Source of the DNA: Gracilibacillus orientalis | Lineage (GTDB): Bacteria; Bacillota; Bacilli; Bacillales; Amphibacillaceae | Length of the DNA stretch: 64,000 nucleotides | Direction of reading: 5' to 3' | Assembly: GCF_900114645.1 (NCBI RefSeq) | Contig: NZ_FOTR01000007.1 | Coordinates: 1-64,000, forward strand | In this document: one piece after another, positions 29,811-38,717 of the stretch | How the letters are laid out: every line of letters starts with the position of its first letter | Position numbering within the stretch: the first letter of the stretch is position 1 | Translations under genes and position numbers: made by a program | The notes under the pieces: model-generated | Databases searched by the model: none | Seen by the model: the letters and a program-made list of their open reading frames with translations, nothing else | Told to the model about the DNA's origin: nothing

Positions 29811-29846
29811 AAAAAAAGAGTTTGCTTGATAGTAAGCAAACTCTTT
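29811..29846 (-). terminator. Terminator of the mre-min operon
   Basis: The stem aaagagtttgctt / aagcaaactcttt (29815-29827 with 29834-29846) directly follows the minD stop, with a T run on the minus strand. Confidence 0.87.
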
Positions 29847-29850
29847 CATC

Positions 29851-30648
29851 TTATTTTTTTATTCCGAATGCTTTTTTTACTTTGTCTAAGAAGGTTACTT
29901 TTTCCTCCAACGAGAGAAGTGGTACGGATTCGCCTAGTATTCGCCTTGCAATATTACGATAAGCAATAGATGCTCTTGTATTTGGTTGAAAAGCAACGGG
30001 CTCACCATGATTAGATGCTTTAATAACATCATCATCGTCTGCAACTATTCCTAATAAATCTATCGACAATACTTGTATTATTTCATCTACATCCATCATA
30101 TCGCCACTTTTCACCATATGGTTACGAATACGATTTATAATTAGATGAGGAGGTTCCATATCTTCTTGTTCCAATAAACCAATAATTCGATCAGCATCCC
30201 TTACACTTGATTTCTCAGGAGTTGTCACGACAATCGATTTATCAGCCCCTGCCACTGCATTGCGATAACCTTGCTCAATACCTGCCGGGCAATCAATTAA
30301 TATATAATCATAATCTGGCTTCAATTCTTCAATGATGTGCACCATACCCTCAGGAGTTAATGCCGATTTATCACTTGTTTGTGCTGCAGGTAATAAATAT
30401 AAACAATCAAAGCGTTTATCTTTAATTAATGCCTGAGAAATTTTACATCTTTTTTCCAGCACATCCACAATATCATAAATGATACGATTTTCCAGACCTA
30501 TAATAACATCTAAATTTCGCAGTCCGATATCCGTATCTATTAAACATACTTTTTTCTCTAGTAATGCTAATGAAGTTCCTAGATTTGCCGTAGTAGTCGT
30601 TTTACCGACACCACCTTTACCAGAAGTAATAACTATAGCTTCACCCAT
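29851..30648 (-). CDS. minD: Septum site-determining ATPase MinD
   Basis: Membrane-associated ATPase that recruits MinC to block division at the poles. 265 aa: deviant Walker A SGKGGVGKT at 9-17 (Lys11 and Lys16), IDTDIGLRNLDV, DCPAGIEQG, and a C-terminal amphipathic membrane-targeting helix (TFLDKVKKAFGIKK). No minE is nearby, consistent with a DivIVA/MinJ-based system. It overlaps minC by 8 bp. Confidence 0.97.
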   Translation of the reverse strand: MGEAIVITSGKGGVGKTTTTANLGTSLALLEKKVCLIDTDIGLRNLDVIIGLENRIIYDIVDVLEKRCKISQALIKDKRFDCLYLLPAAQTSDKSALTPEGMVHIIEELKPDYDYILIDCPAGIEQGYRNAVAGADKSIVVTTPEKSSVRDADRIIGLLEQEDMEPPHLIINRIRNHMVKSGDMMDVDEIIQVLSIDLLGIVADDDDVIKASNHGEPVAFQPNTRASIAYRNIARRILGESVPLLSLEEKVTFLDKVKKAFGIKK

Positions 30649-31324
30649 TCATAACTCTCCTTTCAAAAGCATTTAAATCTGGACGCGATCTTGCAACTGT
30701 ACTAATACGGTCCATAACAATTTGTTCACCCTTTGAGTCAATAAAGCCACATTCCATAGGAGCACCTTCTGAGTCAGCATCTGGCGACCTGCTAATTACT
30801 TCTGCTATACGTAATTGGCTAGGTGCCATATGTGCAGCGGCTACTACAGCACCTTTATTACCTTCTGCACCAGCATGTGCAATCCCTCTCAAATTACCCA
30901 TCACAAATATATTACCAGATGCTACTACTTTACCACCGGGGTTCACATCACCAACCAATAATAAATCACCATTAATCTCTAATACTTGTCCAGAACGAAT
31001 AATCTTATTATGTAAATTGACATCTGTTTCTTCTTTCCATTTTAACGCTTCTTCTTTTAAAATAACATTCGAAGCTATTTTGTCTACAACTAACTTATTA
31101 TGCTTGCGAATGACTTCTCTTAATGTTTGTTCCTGTTGATTAGTAATATAACGGTACCCTAATTCAACTTTCACCGTAATCAATGGCTCATCCACTGCCA
31201 TGTGTTTCGTGGAAAGAATTTCTCCCAATTCCTCCAGCAGCTCATTCCAAGCACATTGATCATTCATGAAAAGGGTTAGACCATCTCTTGTCCCTTTTAT
31301 TGTAATCCATTTATTTGATGTCAC
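30641..31324 (-). CDS. minC: Division inhibitor MinC
   Basis: Inhibits FtsZ assembly away from midcell. 227 aa: N-terminal inhibitory domain (WITIKGTRDGLTLFM) and a C-terminal beta-helix with GQVLEINGDLLLVGDVNPGG, GNIFVMGNLRGIAHAG and MAPSQLRIA, the MinD-binding side. The start is GTG at 31324 behind aagggg. It follows mreD by 36 bp. Confidence 0.95.
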   Translation of the reverse strand: MTSNKWITIKGTRDGLTLFMNDQCAWNELLEELGEILSTKHMAVDEPLITVKVELGYRYITNQQEQTLREVIRKHNKLVVDKIASNVILKEEALKWKEETDVNLHNKIIRSGQVLEINGDLLLVGDVNPGGKVVASGNIFVMGNLRGIAHAGAEGNKGAVVAAAHMAPSQLRIAEVISRSPDADSEGAPMECGFIDSKGEQIVMDRISTVARSRPDLNAFERRVMNG

Positions 31325-31360
31325 TTCTATTCAACCCCTTAAAACATTCACTAACCACTA

Positions 31361-31900
31361 TCAATCTGATCGTTCAAACTTAATATACGACCATTTTGTT
31401 AATTTTTTTGCAAATATAAGATAAATTAGCAAGCCAAATAAAATATTCCATATACTTGTTGGAATTAACCGATTCTGCCAATATAAATACCAACTGTTCT
31501 CATGTACTTGAATAATATTATAAAGGAAAAAGATCAAAATGTCTGTAGCTACTACCCCTACAGTCGTCATCAATATAGCAATCAAAAAGTTCGACTGCAA
31601 TACTTTCATTAATCCTCTTGCTGCATATAATACTGCTGTATAAGCAAATATGTAAACCCCTATAACATCAGTATAAACTATATCTATAATAAAGCTGAAC
31701 AGAATCGACAATAAAATAGCATAATACGTAGATTCTTTTTCAAAAAAGATCGTGACATATAACAGAAACATAAAAAGAAAATGCGATACAAATACCCATT
31801 CATCTTGCAAAAATGGAAGGTTTATCGTTGCCAATGTACCTTCCAGTATCACCAATATAAAGCAGATGAGTGCAATAAGAAAAGGGATCATGCTTTTCAT
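31361..31900 (-). CDS. mreD: Rod shape-determining protein MreD
   Basis: 179-aa membrane protein with five to six helices, part of the elongasome with MreC and RodA. Sequence conservation is low in the family; the call rests on topology and on its place after mreC. It overlaps the mreC stop by 4 bp, implying coupled translation. Confidence 0.9.
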   Translation of the reverse strand: MKSMIPFLIALICFILVILEGTLATINLPFLQDEWVFVSHFLFMFLLYVTIFFEKESTYYAILLSILFSFIIDIVYTDVIGVYIFAYTAVLYAARGLMKVLQSNFLIAILMTTVGVVATDILIFFLYNIIQVHENSWYLYWQNRLIPTSIWNILFGLLIYLIFAKKLTKWSYIKFERSD

Positions 31901-32778
31901 GACTCATCCTCCTCTGTTTCCTCATCCACAGTGGTCGTTGATCGATCCATAACGATTACATGATTTAAATCATGTAAATCAGCTGATGGTCGTACATGTG
32001 CAATACTCGTTAATTCATAACGATCAGCTTCTACATCGACAACTTCACCAACTTCAAGCCCTTTAGGAAAAATTCCGCCGAGTCCTGAAGAAAATACATA
32101 TTGGCCTTTTTCTAGCTCACCATCATTATCGTTCATTTCCATCAAAAGCAACTCTGACTCTTCATCATAGCCGACGATGAATCCTGAACTATCCGTTTCC
32201 GTATCTTCTTCATAAACATTTACTGAAATTCGATTGGTGCGGTCAAATCCGTTAAGCAATAACACGGTTGATGTAAACGGTGAACTAGATTGGACTTTTC
32301 CAATCATCCCTTTTCCGGTTACCACTGACATATTGGGCTGTACACCATGCTCTGTTCCTTTATTAATAGTGATTAGCTTAAACCATTGATCCTTGCTTCT
32401 TGCAATAACTGATGCCTGGATCGCATCAAAATTCTGCAAGAAATCTGATTCTGATTTATTCAATAGCTCTTTTAATTCATCCATTTCTTTCGTTAGTTCT
32501 TGATTTTCATATTCTAGCTGCCTTATCTCGTCTAAGCTTGATTTTAATTTTTGATTTTCACGATAAACATGGCGAATTTCTTTTATATTATTGGCAATTC
32601 CGGTCGTGAACGTAATCGGCTTATTAATCACTTCCTGCGACCAACCAACGCTATCATGAATAAAGTCTTCAATGATGGTCAGATCTGTTCGTTCACGTAA
32701 CGAAAAACCAATCAAACCTACGATGATGATTAACGAAATCATTAAAATAAACAGTCGCCTTTTCTTATAAAACATCAT
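31897..32778 (-). CDS. mreC: Rod shape-determining protein MreC
   Basis: Links MreB to extracellular wall synthesis. 293 aa: short cytosolic start, one membrane helix (LFILMISLIIIVGLIGFSL), a coiled coil (about 62-100, ENQKLKSSLDEIRQLEYENQ) and an external beta-barrel region (VITGRGM-like VVTGKGMIGKVQ, LLLNGFDRTNRISV). The acidic C-terminal tail ends in EEDES. It is 9 bp after mreB. Confidence 0.95.
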   Translation of the reverse strand: MMFYKKRRLFILMISLIIIVGLIGFSLRERTDLTIIEDFIHDSVGWSQEVINKPITFTTGIANNIKEIRHVYRENQKLKSSLDEIRQLEYENQELTKEMDELKELLNKSESDFLQNFDAIQASVIARSKDQWFKLITINKGTEHGVQPNMSVVTGKGMIGKVQSSSPFTSTVLLLNGFDRTNRISVNVYEEDTETDSSGFIVGYDEESELLLMEMNDNDGELEKGQYVFSSGLGGIFPKGLEVGEVVDVEADRYELTSIAHVRPSADLHDLNHVIVMDRSTTTVDEETEEDES

Positions 32779-32787
32779 AACACCTTC

Positions 32788-33828
32788 TTAATCTGATAAA
32801 TGCCGCACCCCTACATTTGGGTGTGACCGAAAATGCTCAATATATTCTAGAGATTTCCCTGTGCCAATTGCGACACTATCTAACGGTTCATCCGCAACAA
32901 ATACCGGCATTTTTGTATCATCACTAATTACTTTATCTAAATCTTTTAACAGTGCTCCCCCGCCGGATAACACAATACCTCTGTCCATAATATCTGCTGC
33001 AAGCTCAGGTGGAGTACGTTCAAGCGTGTTTTTCACTGCTTCTACAATGGAATCCACAGTATCTTTTAATGCGGATGCAATTTCCGACGCACTGACACTA
33101 ATTGTTTTCGGTAATCCTGTTAATAAATCACGTCCACGTATATCCATTAGTTCCTTCTCGGATGAAGTTATAGCAGAACCTATATCCACCTTTAATGATT
33201 CAGAAGTGCGCTCTCCAATCATAAGGTTATATGTTCTTTTTACATATTGAATGATCGATTCATCCATATCATCACCAGCGGTACGAATGGACCTACTTGT
33301 AACAATACCACCAAGAGAAATAACCGCTACTTCAGTTGTTCCTCCACCGATATCTACAATCATACTACCAGTTGGCTCCCATACAGGTAAACCAGCACCA
33401 ATAGCAGCAGCGAATGGCTCTGCAATTGGAAATGCATCTTTTGCACCTGCATGTTTGGCTGCATCAATTACAGCTCGTTCTTCTACCATTGTTATTCCAG
33501 ATGGCACACATACCATTACGTTTGGTTTTTTTGCAAAGCTGGATCTGTTTCTCTGCGCTAATTTGATATAATATTTCATCATGGAAGCAGTGGTATCATA
33601 ATCTGCAATAACTCCATCTTTCATCGGTCGAATAACTTGAATATTTCCTGGAGTACGACCAATCATATTCCTGGCATTACTACCAACTGCCTCAATATCA
33701 CCTGTTGTCTTATTTATTGCTACTACGGAAGGTTCACGCACAACAATACCTTTACCTTTGATGAATACTAATGTGTTTGCTGTACCTAAATCAATCCCCA
33801 AATCTTGTGATAAACTAAATAGTCCCAA
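32788..33828 (-). CDS. mreB: Rod shape-determining actin homologue MreB
   Basis: 346 aa: phosphate 1 motif [36 protein letters not shown], and [18 protein letters not shown] complete the actin-type ATP site. The start is the TTG at 33828, 7 nt after aggaag; the frame runs to another TTG at 33846, but that would place the ribosome site inside the gene. First gene of mreBCD-minCD. Confidence 0.97.
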   Translation of the reverse strand: MGLFSLSQDLGIDLGTANTLVFIKGKGIVVREPSVVAINKTTGDIEAVGSNARNMIGRTPGNIQVIRPMKDGVIADYDTTASMMKYYIKLAQRNRSSFAKKPNVMVCVPSGITMVEERAVIDAAKHAGAKDAFPIAEPFAAAIGAGLPVWEPTGSMIVDIGGGTTEVAVISLGGIVTSRSIRTAGDDMDESIIQYVKRTYNLMIGERTSESLKVDIGSAITSSEKELMDIRGRDLLTGLPKTISVSASEIASALKDTVDSIVEAVKNTLERTPPELAADIMDRGIVLSGGGALLKDLDKVISDDTKMPVFVADEPLDSVAIGTGKSLEYIEHFRSHPNVGVRHLSD

Positions 33829-33930
33829 TCTTTTTCTTCCTCTCAACCATTATTATACTAAACATTCACTTAAATATTTTATGCTTTTATTGGCTTTCAA
33901 TCAAGAATTTATATTCTTTTCATAATAATA

Positions 33931-33965
33931 AGCGCCTTTATACAAGCATTCTTGTATAAGGCGCT
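33931..33965 (-). terminator. Hairpin between radC and mreB
   Basis: A stem of about 15 bp (33931-33946 with 33951-33965, one bulged base) separates radC from mreB. The minus-strand T content downstream is modest, so termination may be partial. Confidence 0.6.
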
Positions 33966-34016
33966 ATAAAAGCTTGTTAATTCTATTATACTTAACTTCA
34001 GCAAAAATAGATAGTG

Positions 34017-34706
34017 CTATAAGTACCCTTTTTCTTTTAATGATATAAACTTATGATCTCCTATAATCAAATGATCCAAAAGTTCGATACCTATCATTTT
34101 TCCGCTTTCTAATAATCGCTTGGTAACATGAATGTCTTCTTGTGAAGGTGAAGGATCTCCTGAAGGATGGTTGTGTGCACAAATGATGGAAGCTGCCGAT
34201 CTTTTGATTGCTTCCCGGTAAACTTCGCGAGGATGAACAATAGAGGCGTTTAAACTGCCTATAAAAATTGTTTGCTGATGAATGACTTGATTCTTCGTGT
34301 TGAGAAAGATGGTTACAAAATGTTCCTGTTTCAGGCTGCTCATTTCTTCCATTACATAATTTGCACCATCTTCCGGACTTTTTATAACAAATTTCTCCTT
34401 TTCTTTAAATCGTTGAATTCTTTTACCAAATTCCACGGCGGCAAGGATATTAACACCTTTTACTTGGCCAATACCTTTAATTTCGGTTAATTCCTCAATA
34501 GTAACGTCTTTCAGCATTCTTAAACCTTCGAAATGTTGTAACACTTTTTCCGCTAATTGGTGTACATTTTCCTTCTGTGTCCCTGAACCTAATAAAATCG
34601 CCAATAACTCCTGGTTGGATAAATGATTGGGTCCATACTCCAATAGGCGCTCTCTGGGCCGGTCTTCTTTCGGCACTTCTTTCATTTTGATGGTTGTCAT
34701 CTCCAA
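34017..34706 (-). CDS. radC: RadC family JAB-domain protein
   Basis: 229 aa: a helix-hairpin-helix N-terminal half (LSNQELLAILLGSGT, EIKGIGQVKGVNILAAVE) and a JAB/MPN metalloprotein half with HNHPSGDPSPSQED as the zinc motif. The historical DNA-repair role is not well supported; function remains unclear. A TTG at 34706 has the best spaced ribosome site (aaggggg, 8 nt); ATG at 34700 is the alternative. In B. subtilis maf separates radC from spoIIB; it is missing here. Confidence 0.93.
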   Translation of the reverse strand: MEMTTIKMKEVPKEDRPRERLLEYGPNHLSNQELLAILLGSGTQKENVHQLAEKVLQHFEGLRMLKDVTIEELTEIKGIGQVKGVNILAAVEFGKRIQRFKEKEKFVIKSPEDGANYVMEEMSSLKQEHFVTIFLNTKNQVIHQQTIFIGSLNASIVHPREVYREAIKRSAASIICAHNHPSGDPSPSQEDIHVTKRLLESGKMIGIELLDHLIIGDHKFISLKEKGYL

Positions 34707-34801
34707 TGTATATTCCCCCTTTAGCAATATCTATTATTTTAACGGAGAAGGAATAACATCAGCAAATGGCTATTTCAGTATTTTCTAGTACCCGAAATAA
34801 T

Positions 34802-34840
34802 AAGTTTTGCTATTTCCGTTATAAGAAATAAGCAAAACTT
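34802..34840 (-). terminator. Hairpin downstream of spoIIB
   Basis: The arms aagttttgctatttc (34802-34816) and gaaataagcaaaactt (34825-34840) pair with one bulge. The T tract on the minus strand is short, so it is only a probable terminator. Confidence 0.5.
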
Positions 34841-34868
34841 GTTAGCTCAAAAGTATGAAAAAAATATT

Positions 34869-35780
34869 TTACTCATTTGCTACATTTTCATATTGATTTA
34901 GTAATCTTAATAGTATCACTTGGCTTGATTGTTCATATTCTGCTGTTTTTATGGACTCTATTTCCGCACTTAAAGCTTGAATCTCTTCAGAGGTATTAGA
35001 TGGCTCATTAGCTAGCCATTGATCAACCGCTGTTTCATCAATATTATCCTCTATCATTTGATCCAATATGCCTTCGAGATCTGTCAGCCAAGCCTTTTCT
35101 TCGTCAGAAATTGAGAATGTTGCAGAGATAGTCTGCCATTCCTTACCAGGATACATTTCGTAACTACTTGGAAAAGTATTGGTTGTATATTGTTTTGATG
35201 CATCATGAGTTGTCTTTACACTAACAAAAACATGATATTTATCATCACGCGACCAAACCATGCTCTCTATTTGATCTCCTTTTAACTCTTGAACTAATTG
35301 GTTAGCTGCATCTTCATTTTTAAACACTCCTGCCTGAGTAACAAAGAAATTAAATGCTTTACTTTGAAAATCTTCTTGTTCCTGTGCATTGGCAGTAGCA
35401 CTATCTTCCTCGTCTGACTGATCACTTGTTGTGGTAACTGCCTGGCCATTGGAAGTATTTTGATCAAACGCCACTTCTTCCGGATCTAAGTCCACAAATA
35501 TTTTCAGCATCATAAACCCTAGAAATGATCCAATTAAAACAGCTGTAATAGCAGAAATAAGAAACGTTTTATATTTTGACCAAAAGGATGTTTTTCTTGA
35601 CCGATTAAATCCATTAGTATCTGGTGTATATTTGCGTTGAAATACTTGATGATCATCCATGACCGGGTGATGATTTTCTCTGATGTAGTCTTCTAAAGTA
35701 GCTTGATTAGTAGACTTATGTTCAGATGAATTAGATTTACTCTGATTGATTTGGACTGAAATTTGCTTTTTATTATCCAC
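34869..35780 (-). CDS. spoIIB: SpoIIB-like SPOR-domain protein
   Basis: 303 aa: a charged cytosolic N-terminal part, one membrane helix (TFLISAITAVLIGSFLGFMM, about 77-97), an acidic Ser/Thr linker, and a SPOR-type domain (FFVTQAGVFKNEDAANQLV to HVFVSVKTTHD) that would bind denuded septal peptidoglycan. In B. subtilis SpoIIB helps septal thinning at the start of engulfment and lies between maf and comC. The start is GTG 35780, preceded by gaggg; a longer frame to 36023 has no ribosome site. Overall similarity is in architecture rather than residues. Confidence 0.82.
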   Translation of the reverse strand: MDNKKQISVQINQSKSNSSEHKSTNQATLEDYIRENHHPVMDDHQVFQRKYTPDTNGFNRSRKTSFWSKYKTFLISAITAVLIGSFLGFMMLKIFVDLDPEEVAFDQNTSNGQAVTTTSDQSDEEDSATANAQEQEDFQSKAFNFFVTQAGVFKNEDAANQLVQELKGDQIESMVWSRDDKYHVFVSVKTTHDASKQYTTNTFPSSYEMYPGKEWQTISATFSISDEEKAWLTDLEGILDQMIEDNIDETAVDQWLANEPSNTSEEIQALSAEIESIKTAEYEQSSQVILLRLLNQYENVANE

Positions 35781-36384
35781 GGTAATCCCTCGTTTCAAAT
35801 CCTTTTCTATCACCCTATCATATCTATTTTGAGATGTAAGGCGACTTTTGTCAGTTCTATCAAAAAAGCGTTCATCAAAAAATGACAGATAGTAAGACAA
35901 ACTGAGGAACATTCCTTTTAAAATTAGAAATAAACTGCAACATGGTAGAAATGGAAACTTGCTTTCTTCTCGTCCGATTGATGATGAGTATATGTATATC
36001 AAAAGTTTCCAGCATACATTCATTTTCGTTTAGGCGTGTAACAAATTGCTGAAAAGACTCATATACTGATGGTATTTTCTCTACCTGGATCCTATTTTCT
36101 AAAGGTAACCTCAACCCATCGGTCAATTTTAAACGTCGATAATCAGAACACTTACCAAATAAAAAAATACGATAACTAAAAAGAATCCATTTTTAAGACA
36201 GATTGAGTCAAATGGATTCTTCTCTAATAGATTTCTGTTTATTTTTAATAAAAAAGCTTGATCATTTCTGTTAACCTTAGTAAAACCACTAAAAGAGATA
36301 CATTCTTAATATATCTAAAGGACGCGTTTAAGGATTGTAAATTAGATAGATATGACAAAGTTCTAATGTGCTTTTTGGTCCTTT
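35781..36384. other. Gene-poor gap upstream of spoIIB
   Basis: No convincing gene. A minus-strand frame at 35875-36126 (83 codons) has no ribosome site and no recognisable domain. A terminator hairpin at 36181-36221 belongs to the upstream SET gene. In some Bacillaceae type IV pilus genes occupy this interval; decay of such a locus is possible but not shown. Confidence 0.5.
36181..36221 (-). terminator. Terminator downstream of the SET-domain gene
   Basis: The stem aagaatccattt / aaatggattctt (36181-36192 with 36210-36221) has a 17-nt loop and T residues following on the minus strand. Confidence 0.6.
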
Positions 36385-36762
36385 CTAGTCCTGATTAAAC
36401 CACAATGGCTCTTTGTCATCTACATCGCCATTATAATTGATTAGAATCTCATCCCCTGCTTGTATATCTGTATAAGCATAGAAGTCAAATGTGTGATTTC
36501 TAAAATTAATCTCATAAGTTGCATTAGGTTCATAAGAATGATTAAACAACATCCCATAACCAAGAAGGAACGCAGAATGATTTATCCCATACTCAAAAGC
36601 GTAATCAGCAATTATGGTTTGCTCAATGTATTGATGCTGGTCGTTCGGATAAGAAATAACAGGTGCTTCATGTAAAAGCTCTTCTTTTTTGATATCACAT
36701 GTAGCAAATACCCCTCTATTGAATTCTCCATCACTAAGTAATGATTTTTTTATCTCAATCAT
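36385..36762 (-). CDS. Small SET-domain protein (putative lysine methyltransferase)
   Basis: 125 aa, essentially a minimal SET domain. SET motifs are in order: SLLSDGEFNRGVFAT at the start, FNHSYEPNA (NHS at 74-76) and AGDEILINYNGD (102-113), which normally bind S-adenosylmethionine and form the active-site tyrosine. The cysteine-rich post-SET zinc site is absent. Substrate unknown. ATG 36762 follows aggtgg. It stands alone between spoIIB and a DUF6366 gene, which suggests later insertion into the conserved cluster. Confidence 0.88.
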   Translation of the reverse strand: MIEIKKSLLSDGEFNRGVFATCDIKKEELLHEAPVISYPNDQHQYIEQTIIADYAFEYGINHSAFLLGYGMLFNHSYEPNATYEINFRNHTFDFYAYTDIQAGDEILINYNGDVDDKEPLWFNQD

Positions 36763-37120
36763 GTTGTCCACCTACTAACTTTTAAAATACTTCTTCTAAC
36801 TGTAACATTAATTTTAACATTGTGCTCTTTTTATTTAGAAAAGTGACTCTCTAACAAGTCATAGACGATCTTCTTTTTAAAATTAGGCTTCCGTTAACAC
36901 AATAGACATTATCTCCTTCACAATTAGGCTTTTCTTGGTGGACTTGTTGTTACATATGTTTGTGCAATATAAAAATCCATATAAATAGTGTAACGGGTTC
37001 ATTATGAAGTGGAAAATTACGAATTAACCAGTAAAATAACACTATAATCAGTAAAAGGAACGCTCAGAGATGAAAATCACTGAGCGTTCCTTTTTATTGT
37101 CTTATTCAATTAAAGCACTG
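36763..37120. other. Intergenic region with one hairpin
   Basis: About 350 bp without a supported gene. It contains two direct copies of aattaggctt (near 36881 and 36924) and the terminator at 37054-37095. A short minus-strand frame (18 codons) has no ribosome site. Confidence 0.5.
37054..37095. terminator. Terminator downstream of the DUF6366 gene
   Basis: The perfect 14-bp stem aaaggaacgctcag / ctgagcgttccttt (37054-37067 with 37080-37093) has T-rich sequence on both strands. Confidence 0.82.
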
Positions 37121-37336
37121 TTAGCGAAAAAAGACGGAATATATTATAAACCCTACTATTATTACAAGAATAAGTATTCCTGTTCCTTTCCACCCCAAAC
37201 CACCTACTAAATCAACCAGGCTTCCATTACTTGCTCTATAAGTAGCGTCGTTCAAATTTCCAGTAGGATTTCCTCTTAATTCCTCTTGTCTTAATCTTTC
37301 TCTTCGTTGTTCAGGAGTTTCTTGATTTTCACTCAT
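37121..37336 (-). CDS. DUF6366 family protein
   Basis: 71 aa: a charged N-terminal half (ETPEQRRERLRQEELRGNPT), the family signature GNLNDATYRASNGSLVDLVG, and one C-terminal membrane helix (GTGILILVIIVGFIIYSVFF). ATG 37336 is preceded by aggggggcagg; a longer frame to 37372 lacks a site. Function unknown. It is not part of the B. subtilis cluster at this place. Confidence 0.85.
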   Translation of the reverse strand: MSENQETPEQRRERLRQEELRGNPTGNLNDATYRASNGSLVDLVGGLGWKGTGILILVIIVGFIIYSVFFR

Positions 37337-37397
37337 TAACCTGCCCCCCTTGTATAGATCTCTATGCAACAACTGTATCGTTATGGAATAAAGATGA

Positions 37398-37527
37398 TTA
37401 TTTTTGAATTCTTAACTCTTGAACCTCTTCTTCAAATCTGCCTTTTTCTGAAACTCTTTCCTCGGCTCTGAAGTTCTTCGACTAATATAGAAAAAAAGCC
37501 AATAATTGCAACAATAAATAACAACAT
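37398..37527 (-). pseudogene. Possible frameshifted small membrane protein
   Basis: From an ATG at 37527 the frame gives a hydrophobic start (MLLFIVAIIGFF) up to a seven-T run. In the next frame the sequence continues as a charged tail (KNFRAEERVSEKGRFEEEV) to a stop at 37398. The combination looks like one small anchored protein broken at the homopolymer. There is no strong ribosome site, so this is tentative. Confidence 0.25.
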
Positions 37528-37642
37528 TACATCTTACATACGAAATTAAACAATAAAAGTTTCATTTCTACTTCCGCTAACCTCCATATAGCACAACGTC
37601 TTCTCTCATCTATTTTAATTCTAAGTCATGAAAAAAAGACGA

Positions 37643-38407
37643 TTATTTGAGGATCATCAAATTCGTATAAGCGTTGATAATTTCATCACCGAACAGAAGG
37701 GCTATGATAGCGCCCAACACAATCGTTGGGCCAAACGGGACTTCTTGTTTTGCCTTAAATCCTCTTTTAATAAGGACCAGGCCGCTCGACAATAAACCGA
37801 TTAATATAGCTATAAAAAAGGCTAATAGAATGTATGAAAAACCTAGTAATACTCCTAGTAATCCTAATAATTTCATATCCCCAGCGCCCATACCGCCTCT
37901 GCTGACAATTATAATTAGTGCAATAATACCGTAACCAGCTACAGAACCAGTAATGCTCGACCACCATGGTTCAAGGGGGTGGAATACTCGAAGCAGAATA
38001 AAAATAGGCAAAAAGAATAGCAGAATTTTATTGGGGATGATCATAAAACGAAGGTCTGTTACTAATAAAATCGAGAATAAGCTGATTAAACTGAACGTAA
38101 TCCATAAGTCTAGTGATATTCCCAGATACAAATAACTTAATTGAAAACCAATACCTGTGATTAATTCAACAGTTGGATAAAGATAAGAGATTGATTGTTG
38201 ACAATATCGACATTTTCCTTTTTGTATTAAAAAAGAAAGGACTGGTATTAACTCATACCATTTTAATGTGTGGTTACATGTCGGACATGCAGATCGTGAT
38301 GAGGATAAAAATGTCCGTTGTGGAATTCTAAGACCAACTACATTATAAAAAGAGCCTAACACTAAACCCAAAACAAAGAATAGTCCACTATATAATATAT
38401 CCATCAT
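37643..38407 (-). CDS. comC: Prepilin peptidase ComC (A24 aspartic protease)
   Basis: Cleaves and N-methylates type IV-like prepilins of the competence pseudopilus. 254 aa: N-terminal methylase domain with two CxxC pairs (Cys41/Cys44 and Cys66/Cys69), membrane helices, and catalytic aspartates Asp118 in VTDLRFMIIPN and Asp177 in GAGDMKLLG. Both active sites are intact, so the peptidase should still serve substrates encoded elsewhere. A good aggag site precedes ATG. The broken pilin-like frame ends inside its first codons. Confidence 0.95.
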   Translation of the reverse strand: MMDILYSGLFFVLGLVLGSFYNVVGLRIPQRTFLSSSRSACPTCNHTLKWYELIPVLSFLIQKGKCRYCQQSISYLYPTVELITGIGFQLSYLYLGISLDLWITFSLISLFSILLVTDLRFMIIPNKILLFFLPIFILLRVFHPLEPWWSSITGSVAGYGIIALIIIVSRGGMGAGDMKLLGLLGVLLGFSYILLAFFIAILIGLLSSGLVLIKRGFKAKQEVPFGPTIVLGAIIALLFGDEIINAYTNLMILK

Positions 38408-38615
38408 TTGTAACTCCTTTTTTGAAAAAGGGTGTGTAATACGTAACTGAAATAGCTAAATTTAACGCTTGCATACTATCCATCATATGTTGAATTAATA
38501 TTGCACTTTGGAGCATACGTAAACAGGGCTAAAAAACAAAGCAGATTATTGTGAGGATCATAACCGAAGCAAGAATTTCGATTAATGTAAAGCCAATTTT
38601 ACTTTTGGTGAATAT
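38390..38615 (-). pseudogene. Broken type IV pilin-like gene
   Basis: A gggggag ribosome site (38624-38630) is followed after 8 nt by an ATA codon, then FTKSKI and G-FTLIEILASVMILTIICF: a prepilin cleavage site (Gly before Phe, Glu at +5) and pilin helix. The frame hits an amber codon at 38529-38531 after a six-T run. Another frame continues as FLALFTYAPKC to a stop soon after. Both the start codon and the body appear mutated. It lies directly upstream of comC. Confidence 0.55.
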
Positions 38616-38717
38616 CTATATCTCTCCCCCTTCTTCACTTGTCCTATTATAAAACTCATTATACTTTTTTACCTAATAAAGAACAATACTTTATTTATAA
38701 CGAACTGGTGGGTTTTT

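Noticed and set aside
35875-36126. 83-codon minus-strand frame upstream of spoIIB
   Set aside because: No ribosome site and no recognisable domain; at most a remnant.
36830-37010. Tiny 18-codon frame and aattaggctt direct repeats
   Set aside because: No ribosome site and no conservation evidence; noted only as content of the gap.
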